Source: Actinomycetes bacterium
GTDB taxonomy: Bacteria > Actinomycetota > Actinomycetes > Actinomycetales > Cellulomonadaceae
DNA: 6,443 nucleotides
Direction of reading: 5' to 3'
Assembly: GCA_023462275.1 (NCBI GenBank)
Contig: JAEWYD010000172.1
Span: forward strand, 1 to 6,443
The notes beneath the pieces were generated by a model. It saw only the letters and a program-made list of their open reading frames with translations. It ran no database searches and was not told where the DNA came from. This document shows, piece after piece, positions 1-5,835 of this stretch. Position 1 is the stretch's first letter. Each line of letters starts with the position of its first letter. The position numbers were made by a program, and so were the translations under genes.

Positions 1-1066
1 GCGCGGCCGGGCCGGCCGCCGGCGGGGTGTTCGGCTGCTGCTGCAGGCCGCTCACGGCGTTGCCGGCGGCGCCCATGCCCAGGCCGAGCACCGCCATGTT
101 GGCCCCGCCGCCGCCGCTCTCGCCGGCCGCCTGGATACCGCGGGCCGCCGCCTGCTGCATGAACGAGTTGCCGCGGGCGCCGCCGAGGGCGTCGGCCTTC
201 TTGACGTCGCTGAGCAGGGCGCGCGTGTCCTCGTCGTACTCGACGGCCTGGAGCGCGACCTTGATGATCTGCAGACCGCGGTCCGTCGTCCACCGGTACC
301 CGTCCTCGACGGCCGCGGCGAGCGACTGCGCGAACCCGACGGAGTCGCTCTGGATGCGCGCGATCCGGTTCCCCTTGCTGGGGTCGTTCGTGTAGAGCGA
401 GAACGCCTGCGACAGCGACCCGACGACCTCGTTGAACAGCTGGCTCGCGGCGTCGTTCTCGAAGTCGGAGAAGTCGAAGACGCGCGGCGTCGCGCTGTAG
501 TACGTCAGCGGGACGAACTGCTTGACGAAGAGGATCGGGTCCACGATCCGCAGCGTGTACGTGCCGCGCGTGACCGCACCGACCTGCGCGCCCAGGTAGG
601 CGTCGTCCCAGTAGATCTCCGACTGGGTGCCGAACCGGTTGTTCGGGATCTCCTTGAGGTTGACGTAGAACGCCAGCTGCTGGGAGCCCGGCTGGCCGCC
701 GAACTTGAACCGCTCCCACGACATCCCGAACGTCGAGGAGAAGATCCCGTCACCGACGAACAGCGACTGGGAGTTCGGGTCCTCGGAGTTCCAGATGTAC
801 CCGCCGGGCTCGGCGACGAGCGCCGTCAGCTGGCCGTCCTGGAACGTCAGCAGGCCGTACCCCTCCGGCACGACGATGCGGCTGCCGTTGGTGATGATGT
901 TCTGCGAGCCCTGCGTGTTCGAGCCCCGGCCGGCGTTCGTGCCCTGCGGCACGGCGGGGAACAGGGCGGCGGTCGGCTCCAGGCCCCCCGGGGGGACCAG
1001 GAAGTCCTTCCACTGGTCGGCGAAGGCGCCGCCGAGAGCACCCGCGAATGCCTTGATGAGTCCCAC
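1..1066 (-). CDS. SPFH domain protein, YdjI / 'virion core protein' type (3' end off the window)
   Basis: About 355 residues are present and the C-terminus runs off the left edge. The protein opens with GLIKAFAGALGGAFADQWKD. It continues with an N-terminal beta domain (GSRIVVPEGYGLLTFQDGQL, then EPGGYIWNSEDP), a YVNLKEIPNNRFGT strand and a GTYTLRIVDPILFVKQFVP strand. This order is typical of the bacterial SPFH family related to Bacillus YdjI, which acts at the membrane in envelope stress with PspA-like proteins. Around residue 313 it becomes a Gly/Ala-rich linker; relatives often end in a zinc ribbon, which would lie outside the window. The start is GTG at 1064-1066, chosen because GGAGG sits five bases upstream and the SPFH N-terminus begins there. 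It is divergent from the ESX-type operon. The family call is firm; the role in this organism is inferred. Confidence 0.9.
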   Translation of the reverse strand, partial: MGLIKAFAGALGGAFADQWKDFLVPPGGLEPTAALFPAVPQGTNAGRGSNTQGSQNIITNGSRIVVPEGYGLLTFQDGQLTALVAEPGGYIWNSEDPNSQSLFVGDGIFSSTFGMSWERFKFGGQPGSQQLAFYVNLKEIPNNRFGTQSEIYWDDAYLGAQVGAVTRGTYTLRIVDPILFVKQFVPLTYYSATPRVFDFSDFENDAASQLFNEVVGSLSQAFSLYTNDPSKGNRIARIQSDSVGFAQSLAAAVEDGYRWTTDRGLQIIKVALQAVEYDEDTRALLSDVKKADALGGARGNSFMQQAAARGIQAAGESGGGGANMAVLGLGMGAAGNAVSGLQQQPNTPPAAGPAA

Positions 1067-1071
1067 TGTCG

Positions 1072-1076
1072 CCTCC
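1072..1076 (-). promoter_or_regulatory. Ribosome binding site fixing the GTG start of the SPFH gene
   Basis: GGAGG on the minus strand is followed by the five-base spacer CGACA and then GTG. No ATG lies near this point in frame, so the site decides the start codon. Confidence 0.75.
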
Positions 1077-1129
1077 GGTGGTTCACGAGTGGTCGTCGCG
1101 GCCGCCCACCGTCACGACGACGGCGGCGC

Positions 1130-1159
1130 GCCCCGGCGGGGCCTTGCCTGGACCAGGCA
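1130..1159. promoter_or_regulatory. Paired palindromes in the divergent intergenic region (candidate operator)
   Basis: Two perfect odd-centred palindromes stand two bases apart: GCCCCGGCGGGGC at 1130-1142 and TGCCTGGACCAGGCA at 1145-1159. A looser inverted repeat, GCGGA-6-TCCGC, follows at 1171-1186. They lie in the 258-base gap between the SPFH gene and the ESX-type operon, which start in opposite directions, so a protein bound here could affect both. Possible -10-like hexamers are TAGCAT at 1276-1281 (plus) and TAGCAT at 1165-1170 (minus), but neither has a good -35 partner. The inverted symmetry is read directly; the operator role is inference. Confidence 0.35.
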
Positions 1160-1293
1160 TTCGGATGCTAGCGGACCCTGATCCGCCCGGAGCCCGCCGT
1201 GCGGAGTGCGGTCGAGCCGGCGCGTCGCAGCCCGCGGGAGCACCCGAACGCCCGCTCCAGGCGTGCCCGTTTCGGTAGCATTCGACCGGCGGC

Positions 1294-1309
1294 GCGCAGG
1301 GGGCTGCGC
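1294..1309 (+). other. Short hairpin in the leader of the ESX-type operon
   Basis: GCGCAG and CTGCGC pair across a GGGG loop, giving a six-base GC-rich stem. It ends four bases before the Shine-Dalgarno run at 1313-1319, so it could affect translation of the first gene. In DNA this rich in GC such stems also arise by chance. Confidence 0.25.
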
Positions 1310-1312
1310 CCA

Positions 1313-1319
1313 GGGGGAG
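1313..1319 (+). promoter_or_regulatory. Ribosome binding site of the EspC-like gene
   Basis: GGGGGAG lies five bases before the ATG at 1325. It rules out the longer in-frame reading that opens further upstream at 1199, whose extra residues are Arg/Pro-rich and unlike the family. Confidence 0.65.
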
Positions 1320-1324
1320 CGACG

Positions 1325-1618
1325 ATGACGGCGTTCGAGGTGACCTACGAGGACCTCACCGGCTGCGCGCAGCAGGGCACCGAGTGCGCCCAGCGGCTGG
1401 CGGTCGCGGCGGGCATGGTGGACGGCCTGGCGCCGGACACGGGCCGGGCGGACAGCGCGACGATGGCGGCGAATGCGGCCCGCGCGCTGCACGCCGACGT
1501 CGTGGGCGCGCGGGAGGCCCTCGACGGCCTCGTGGAGCGCCTGGTCGCCTCCGCGCAGACGTACCGGGCGGCCGACGACGGCGTCGCGACCCGGCTCGCG
1601 GGGGCGGACGCCCGATGA
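1325..1618 (+). CDS. EspC-like small type VII (ESX) secretion protein, probable effector partner
   Basis: This 97-residue protein is Ala-rich and predicted mostly helical, with no signal peptide. It begins MTAFEVTYEDLTGCAQQ. Its C-terminal helix carries TYRAADDGVATRLAG, so Y80-R-A-A-D84 matches the YxxxD/E signal that directs substrates to type VII secretion systems. Size, layout and C-terminus fit the EspC / 'type VII secretion target' family; in ESX loci such proteins are encoded beside the substrate they pair with. Cysteines at 14 and 21 are unusual for so short a protein. The stop overlaps the next start as ATGA, so the two genes are probably translated together. I infer that it is the partner or targeting factor for the protein encoded next. 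It has no canonical WXG motif, so it is not a standard EsxA/EsxB protein. Confidence 0.75.
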   Translation: MTAFEVTYEDLTGCAQQGTECAQRLAVAAGMVDGLAPDTGRADSATMAANAARALHADVVGAREALDGLVERLVASAQTYRAADDGVATRLAGADAR

Positions 1619-2766
1619 GCCTGCCCCGCACCGCCGCCGAGCTCGTCCCGGGGGATGTCGAGGGCCTGCTCGCCGCGGCGGCGACGCACCGCTCCTTCGC
1701 CGCCCACGTCGGCGACACCCACAAGCAGCTCGCGGCCGCCGTCACCGGCAGCGCCGCGTACTGGTCGGGGCCCGCGAGCAACGGCTTCCGCACCGCCGGC
1801 ACGCGGCAGGCGACCACCCTCGCGGGGCTCGTCCCGCTCGCCACCGACGCCGCCGGGGCCTACGCCACGCTCGGCGCGGCCCTGCGCGACCTGCGCAGCC
1901 AGGCCGACGGCGTCCTGCGCCAGGCCCAGGAGCTCGGCCTGCCCGCGGGCGCGCTGACCAGCGACGCGGCCGCCGTCGTCGCGCACCTGCTGCGCCACCC
2001 GGAGCACGCGGTCGCGATCGCGCGCCTGCTCGCGCTCATCGTGATGATCCGCGTGCGCGTGGGTGAGGCGCACAACGCGTTCGTCGTCGCCATCGCTCGC
2101 ACCGGCACCCGCCTGCGCGAGCGCGAGGACGAGCTACGGGCGCCGGACGAGCGCGGCGGCCGCCGCATCCGCACCGACAGCCTCACGCGCCGCGACGAGC
2201 CGGGGTCGGACCACCTGAGCAACGACTGGGCCGGCCGCGCGATCCTCGAGCGGTACCTGCGCGGCGGCGGGGACTGGACGATCGACGGCGACGCCGACTG
2301 GACGTCCTACATGGAGAAGAACGAGACGCTGCGGCTGGCGATGGCGGAGCGCACGCAGACGGCGGCGCAGGACGCCCTCAACCGGTACGTCACGACCGGC
2401 CAGACGCAGGGCTCGTTCGACTCGACGTTCTCCCAGGCGATCGAGAACGGCGAGGGCATCGTCGGCTACCAGTACCTGCACGGCACCAACGCGGAGGCCG
2501 GCGGGTTCCGCCACTCCGGCTCGACGACGGTGACGCCGCTCGACGACGGCACGTACCGCGTGCAGCTGAACTCGTCGTACCAGTGGAACGACGTCATCGA
2601 CCCGAACCCGCAGTACAGCACGGACCGGTGGAAGAGCCGGCTGGCCGAGGTCCTCACCCTGGGCCAGGCCGACCCCTACGACATCCACATCCGCTGGAGC
2701 GAGCCGGTCACGGTGGTGCTCGACGCGCAGGGCAACCTGGTGTCCATGGATGGGTACCCCGGATGA
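1615..2766 (+). CDS. Candidate type VII secreted effector: WXG-like N-terminal domain with unrecognised C-terminal domain
   Basis: The protein has 383 residues. Residues 1-110 are helical and contain YWSGPASNGF, with W50-S-G52 at the bend expected for a WXG100-like hairpin. Residues 115-180 form a hydrophobic helix (HAVAIARLLALIVMIRVRVG) and then a charged helix (RLREREDELR). Residues 181-205 are a basic, polar linker. Residues 206-383 form a separate alpha+beta domain with many aromatics: GIVGYQYLHG (281-290), the strand DGTYRVQLNS (311-320), YQWNDVIDPNPQYSTDRW (322-339) and DPYDIHIRWSEP (353-364). I do not recognise this domain. A modular build, an EspC-like gene upstream and a lipoprotein gene downstream point to a secreted antibacterial toxin. 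Both junctions are ATGA overlaps. A longer frame opening at 1384 is rejected because it would overlap the whole EspC-like coding region. Confidence is high that the gene is real and moderate for the toxin reading. Confidence 0.7.
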   Translation: MSLPRTAAELVPGDVEGLLAAAATHRSFAAHVGDTHKQLAAAVTGSAAYWSGPASNGFRTAGTRQATTLAGLVPLATDAAGAYATLGAALRDLRSQADGVLRQAQELGLPAGALTSDAAAVVAHLLRHPEHAVAIARLLALIVMIRVRVGEAHNAFVVAIARTGTRLREREDELRAPDERGGRRIRTDSLTRRDEPGSDHLSNDWAGRAILERYLRGGGDWTIDGDADWTSYMEKNETLRLAMAERTQTAAQDALNRYVTTGQTQGSFDSTFSQAIENGEGIVGYQYLHGTNAEAGGFRHSGSTTVTPLDDGTYRVQLNSSYQWNDVIDPNPQYSTDRWKSRLAEVLTLGQADPYDIHIRWSEPVTVVLDAQGNLVSMDGYPG

Positions 2767-3197
2767 GCGGCGTCGGGCGCAGGGTCGCCGCCGCGGTGCT
2801 CGCGGCGCTCGCCGTGACGGGTGTGGCCGCGGCGTCGGGGTGCACCCAGGGAGGAGAGGAGCCGGCCGTGCAGACCGCGAACCGCGCAGGTCAGGAGGTC
2901 ACGTCGCCGTCGGGCGACGCCGTCGCGACGCTCGCGGCCGGGCCCGACGACGGGGGACCGACGCTGCAGGTCGTGGTCACGTCGGCCGACGGCGCCGAGC
3001 TCTTCCGCAGCGACGAGGCGTACAGCGCGCGGCACGGCGTCGCGCTCGCGTGGCAGGCGGACGGCGAGGTGCTGTGGGTGCTGTCGTCCGACGTCGGCAC
3101 GTCGTACGTGCGGAACGGCGCGGACGGGTGGACGCAGACGTGGCTGACGCCCGAGACGCGCGGGGACGTGCCGCCGGAGATCGCCGCGCTGCGCTGA
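2763..3197 (+). CDS. Small lipoprotein, candidate immunity protein for the preceding effector
   Basis: This 144-residue protein starts with basic residues (MSGVGRR), followed by the hydrophobic stretch VAAAVLAALAVTGVAAASG and Cys27. That is a type II signal peptide, with an A-S-G-C lipobox weaker than the usual L-x-G/A-C. A Glu/Gln/Thr-rich spacer to about residue 48 precedes a compact beta-rich domain: TLQVVVTSADGAELF, HGVALAWQADGEVLWVLSS, SYVRNGADGWTQTW. The mature protein should be tethered outside the cytoplasmic membrane. The gene overlaps the effector stop as ATGA, so the two are co-translated. This is the usual place for an immunity gene, and a surface location would suit an effector acting on the envelope. 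I know no family for it, and an accessory secretion role is also possible. Confidence 0.65.
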   Translation: MSGVGRRVAAAVLAALAVTGVAAASGCTQGGEEPAVQTANRAGQEVTSPSGDAVATLAAGPDDGGPTLQVVVTSADGAELFRSDEAYSARHGVALAWQADGEVLWVLSSDVGTSYVRNGADGWTQTWLTPETRGDVPPEIAALR

Positions 3198-3215
3198 GGC
3201 GTGGGGCTCCGGGAC

Positions 3216-4148
3216 CTAGAACGTCCGGTAGTCCGCCGGCGCGGCACGCGGGGCCCGTCGCGGCACGCGCGCCACCCCCGCGGCGAGCAGGTGCCGCACC
3301 ACCCGCTGCCGCTGGCCGCGGAACGGCTCCAGCAGCGCGAGCATGCCGGCGTCGTCCACGCCGCGTCGGCCGGCGAGGGCCCAGCCGACCTGTCCGGGCA
3401 GGTGGAAGTCGCCGACGGCGACGGCGTCGGGGTCGCCCCAGGCGCGCTGCGCGACGTGCGCCGCCGTCCACGGCCCGACGCCGGGCACGACGCGGAGTCG
3501 GCGCAGGCCGTCCTCCGGGGCGAGGCGCGCAGCCTCCTCGAGGCGCCGCGCCAGACGTGCGGCCTCGACCACCACCCGGGCCCGCCGCGGGTCCACGCCG
3601 GCGCGGTGGAAGTCCCAGACGGGCACGTACGCCCACACGTCGGGGGGCGGCGGGACGCGCATGCCGTCCGGCGTCGGGCCCGGCGCGCGCTCGCCGTGCC
3701 GCCGCACGAGCCAGGACCAGGCGGCCCAGGCCGCGCTGGTCACCACGCGCTGCTCGAGCACGGCTGGGACCAGGGCCTCGAGCACGCGGTCGGTGCGGCC
3801 GAGGCGCAGGCCGGGGGTGCGTCGCCAGGCGTCCCGGACGACGCCTGGCGGCGGGCGGAAGGCAGTGGCGTCGTCGAGGGCGCCCAGGAGCGCCGGGGCC
3901 ATCATGAGCGCCTCGTCGGTCCCGGGACCCCAGGCGGTGACATCGACGGCGTCGGGCCCGGTCTGCATGAGGCGCAGGGTGGCCGGGCCGGAGGCGAGGA
4001 GCGTCGCCCGCCAGACGAGGCCGTCGGGCGTCACGCGGTACGCCGGGTCGTAGGGACCGTGACCGAGGGGCGCGAGGGTGCGCCGCAGGTCGAGCGGCCC
4101 GTCGACCGCGACCCGCACGCGTTCGCCTGCCGCGCTCGCCGCGTCCAC
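3216..4148 (-). CDS. DNA-3-methyladenine glycosylase II family (AlkA-type, HhH-GPD)
   Basis: This 310-residue base-excision repair enzyme would cleave the glycosidic bond of alkylated purines in DNA. Residues 1-100 form the beta-rich N-terminal domain of AlkA relatives. LEQRVV (131-136) matches the conserved helix I/LxQQxS/V region that opens the HhH-GPD core. LRVVPGVGPWTAAHVA (218-232) is the helix-hairpin-helix. VGDFHLP follows, with D247 in the place of the catalytic aspartate. No cysteine cluster is present, so it lacks the 4Fe-4S loop of MutY/Nth. The GTG start at 4146-4148 has GAGGA seven bases upstream (4156-4160). It converges on the lipoprotein gene with an 18-base gap and no visible terminator. 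It looks like an unrelated housekeeping gene between two toxin modules. Confidence 0.9.
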   Translation of the reverse strand: MDAASAAGERVRVAVDGPLDLRRTLAPLGHGPYDPAYRVTPDGLVWRATLLASGPATLRLMQTGPDAVDVTAWGPGTDEALMMAPALLGALDDATAFRPPPGVVRDAWRRTPGLRLGRTDRVLEALVPAVLEQRVVTSAAWAAWSWLVRRHGERAPGPTPDGMRVPPPPDVWAYVPVWDFHRAGVDPRRARVVVEAARLARRLEEAARLAPEDGLRRLRVVPGVGPWTAAHVAQRAWGDPDAVAVGDFHLPGQVGWALAGRRGVDDAGMLALLEPFRGQRQRVVRHLLAAGVARVPRRAPRAAPADYRTF

Positions 4149-4205
4149 CGGTCGATCCTCACACGGGCCGGGGACGCGGGGCCGCCCGCGGAGGGGCTCC
4201 CGGAG

Positions 4206-4604
4206 CTACCGGAAGAAGACCGCGAGCAGGAGGCACGCCGCGATGAACGCACCGGCAGCCCGCAGGATGTGCCGGGACGCGCGACGGCGTGCGTCCGCGG
4301 TCTCAGGGTCGGGGATGAACAGCGGCAGCCACTTCCACACGCGGAACAGCTCCGACGCCGAGTAGAGGATGAGCGCGCCGGCGACCGCGAACGCGCCTGA
4401 CAGCATGGCGATGCCCGCTACCAGGGCGGCCACGCCGAGGAAGCCGATCAGGACGGCATTGAGGAGCATCCCGGCCCGCTTGAAGTCCCGGTTGGCCTCG
4501 AGGGCGTAGCGCTGGCGCTTCATGCGGGCCTCGTTGCGCTCGCGCAGCTGCTCGGCACGCGCCGTCATGCGGTCCCGGAACCCCGCGCGTTCCTGCTCGG
4601 CCAC
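4206..4604 (-). CDS. Small membrane protein of unknown function
   Basis: The protein has 132 residues. Residues 1-43 are highly charged and helical (EQLRERNEARMKRQRYALEA), probably cytoplasmic and perhaps a short coiled coil. Hydrophobic segments lie at about 45-67 and 68-86, and a third at 112-130 ends nearly at the C-terminus (ACLLLAVFFR). A loop with FIPDPETADARRR lies between the second and third. Three membrane passes are the simplest reading. The start is GTG at 4602-4604, preceded by GAGAGGG at a workable distance. It lies 64 bases downstream of the M23 gene and 57 bases upstream of the glycosylase gene, all on the minus strand, so read-through from one to the next is possible. I do not recognise a family. 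Confidence 0.7.
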   Translation of the reverse strand: MAEQERAGFRDRMTARAEQLRERNEARMKRQRYALEANRDFKRAGMLLNAVLIGFLGVAALVAGIAMLSGAFAVAGALILYSASELFRVWKWLPLFIPDPETADARRRASRHILRAAGAFIAACLLLAVFFR

Positions 4605-4668
4605 GGCTCACCCTCTCGACGACGACGTCGCACATCCCACCACGGCCGCACCCTGTACGGGACCGAGT

Positions 4669-5343
4669 TCACGCGACTGACCGGATCCGATCGGTGGTGG
4701 CAGGCACGCCGCGCTCGACCAGCAGCCACGCGCCGTCGCGCCAGACCTCGTACAGCTCAAAGACGATGGGGACGCCGGCGGCGACGCGCGGGTCCGGGCC
4801 GTCCATGACGTGGACGTGCAGGTGCGGCGCCGTGGAGTTGCCGGTGTGGCCGACACGGCCGAGGACGTCGCCGGCGGTGACGCGGTCGCCGGTGCGTGGG
4901 GCCACGGAGCCGGGCGCGAGGTGCGCGTAGAGCACGTGCCCGACGTCGGACGCCACCAGCACGTAGTTGCCCGCCACGGACCACGGCCGCTCGCTGTCGA
5001 ACCGGGTCATCGTGCGCAGGGCGGCCCACTGCTCGCGGAGGGGCTGCACGGTGGCGCGCTCTGCCACGCCGTCGACGGCCGCGACGACGGTGCCCGGGGC
5101 GGCGGCGTGGATCGGCTGACCCCACGCGTAGCAGTCACGGGTCGGCACGCCCACGACGGCGCCCCGCCACCAGGAGGCGTCGGCGTACCGGCCGCGACGG
5201 TCGAGGCGGACGAAGTCGAAGGCGTACCGCTGCCCCAGCAGGTCCGTGCCGTGGCTCGGCACCTTGCTGCCGGGCGAACGGACGGCCGTCCACTCCCCAC
5301 GCAGGGGCAGCTGCACGACGGCGGCGCGGTCGGTGTCGAACAC
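4669..5343 (-). CDS. M23-family (LytM-like) peptidase domain protein without signal peptide
   Basis: This 224-residue protein has M23 zinc-peptidase hallmarks in order: YAFDFV (40-45, Asp43), APGTVVAAVDG (82-92), NYVLVASDVGHVLYAHL (126-142, His141), GDRVTAGDVLGRVGHTGNS (152-170) and APHLHVHV (172-179, the HLH pair at 174/176). The family cuts peptidoglycan cross-bridges. The usual HxxxD metal motif is altered: Arg39 stands where the first His is expected, and the nearest His is H31 in SHGTD. There is no signal peptide or membrane segment, which is unusual for a wall hydrolase. The GTG start at 5341-5343 is chosen because AGGAGG (5354-5359) lies ten bases upstream; the frame stays open further upstream but would run into the immunity gene. 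The gene begins 17 bases after that gene and is probably in the same transcript. It may be a cargo effector or a degenerate M23-fold protein. Confidence 0.8.
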   Translation of the reverse strand: MFDTDRAAVVQLPLRGEWTAVRSPGSKVPSHGTDLLGQRYAFDFVRLDRRGRYADASWWRGAVVGVPTRDCYAWGQPIHAAAPGTVVAAVDGVAERATVQPLREQWAALRTMTRFDSERPWSVAGNYVLVASDVGHVLYAHLAPGSVAPRTGDRVTAGDVLGRVGHTGNSTAPHLHVHVMDGPDPRVAAGVPIVFELYEVWRDGAWLLVERGVPATTDRIRSVA

Positions 5344-5353
5344 GGGGCGAGGG

Positions 5354-5359
5354 CCTCCT
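5354..5359 (-). promoter_or_regulatory. Ribosome binding site fixing the start of the M23 gene
   Basis: AGGAGG on the minus strand lies just after the upstream stop and ten bases before GTG at 5343. It supports this start over in-frame starts inside the upstream gene. Confidence 0.6.
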
Positions 5360-5360
5360 G

Positions 5361-5813
5361 TCACACGATCCAGTGCTCGGACGAGACGCGGTGCGGCGGG
5401 AGGAACGGCTCGACATCCGGCCGGAACCACTCGGTGAACCGGTCGTAGATGACGAGCTCGCCCCCGAGTCGGGACATCATCACGACGTCGCGCCCCCACA
5501 GGAAGATCACCGAGGCGTCCAGCTCGATCGCCATCCGGGTCACCGTCGTCAGCAGGAGCCGCTCGGCCTCCGCATAGGCGTCCTCGCTGCCGCGGTTCTC
5601 GACGGACCACCAGACCTCGCCGATGGCCTCTCCACCGAGCGTCGCGTCGTAGTCCTCGGAGTTGAAGACCCCCCGTGCGTAGATCCGCGCCGTGAGTGCT
5701 CCCTGCTGCATCCGCCCGGACTCGTCCTCGACGCAGTCAAGCGCGGAGGCGAGCCAGTCCGCGAGCCCATCGAGCGTCGCATCGCAGCGGACGAGGGTCG
5801 AGTAGTTGTACAC
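5361..5813 (-). CDS. Probable cognate immunity protein of the nuclease toxin (SitI3-like)
   Basis: This 150-residue acidic, soluble protein has no signal peptide, as expected for an immunity protein that neutralises a nuclease in the cytoplasm. It begins MYNYSTLVRCDATLDGLADWLASAL. Its second half, RLLLTTVTRMAIELDASVIF followed by LWGRDVVMMSRLGGELVIYD (105-124), resembles the C-terminal half of the SitI3 family of immunity proteins. That match rests on pattern memory and is tentative. The start is GTG at 5811-5813 with GGAAGGAG (5823-5830) nine bases upstream. It begins 22 bases after the toxin stop, the standard toxin-then-immunity order. Its GC content is visibly lower than in the glycosylase gene, as in the toxin tail. 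The immunity role rests mainly on position; the family name is the weaker part. Confidence 0.65.
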   Translation of the reverse strand: MYNYSTLVRCDATLDGLADWLASALDCVEDESGRMQQGALTARIYARGVFNSEDYDATLGGEAIGEVWWSVENRGSEDAYAEAERLLLTTVTRMAIELDASVIFLWGRDVVMMSRLGGELVIYDRFTEWFRPDVEPFLPPHRVSSEHWIV

Positions 5814-5835
5814 CGGATCAGACTCCTTCCACGCG

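Noticed and set aside
1144..1172. TTGCCT and GCTAGC, 17 bases apart, as a plus-strand promoter
   Set aside because: GCTAGC is a poor -10 match and TTGCCT is part of the palindrome; there is not enough to call a promoter.
1345..2073. Minus-strand open frame of 242 codons
   Set aside because: It is antisense to the EspC-like and WXG genes, with a biased composition and no family features.
2134..2688. Minus-strand open frame of 184 codons rich in Val, Arg and Leu
   Set aside because: It is antisense to the effector's C-terminal domain and has the repetitive composition of a shadow frame.
1615..2766. Assignment of the effector as a colicin M homologue
   Set aside because: The resemblance is only in the order of strands and aromatic residues; the His-Arg pair needed for colicin M catalysis is not seen.
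2750..3907. Long plus-strand open frame of 385 codons
   Set aside because: Its product is almost entirely Arg, Gly, Ala and Pro, and it crosses the lipoprotein and glycosylase genes. It is a frame shadow of high-GC DNA.
4196..4206. GCTCCCGGAGC palindrome at the end of the membrane protein gene as a terminator
   Set aside because: The stem is only five base pairs and no T-run follows on the minus strand, so termination cannot be supported.
3201..4400. Plus-strand open frame of 399 codons opposite the glycosylase
   Set aside because: It lies antisense to a clear AlkA-family gene and has no recognisable domain or ribosome binding site.
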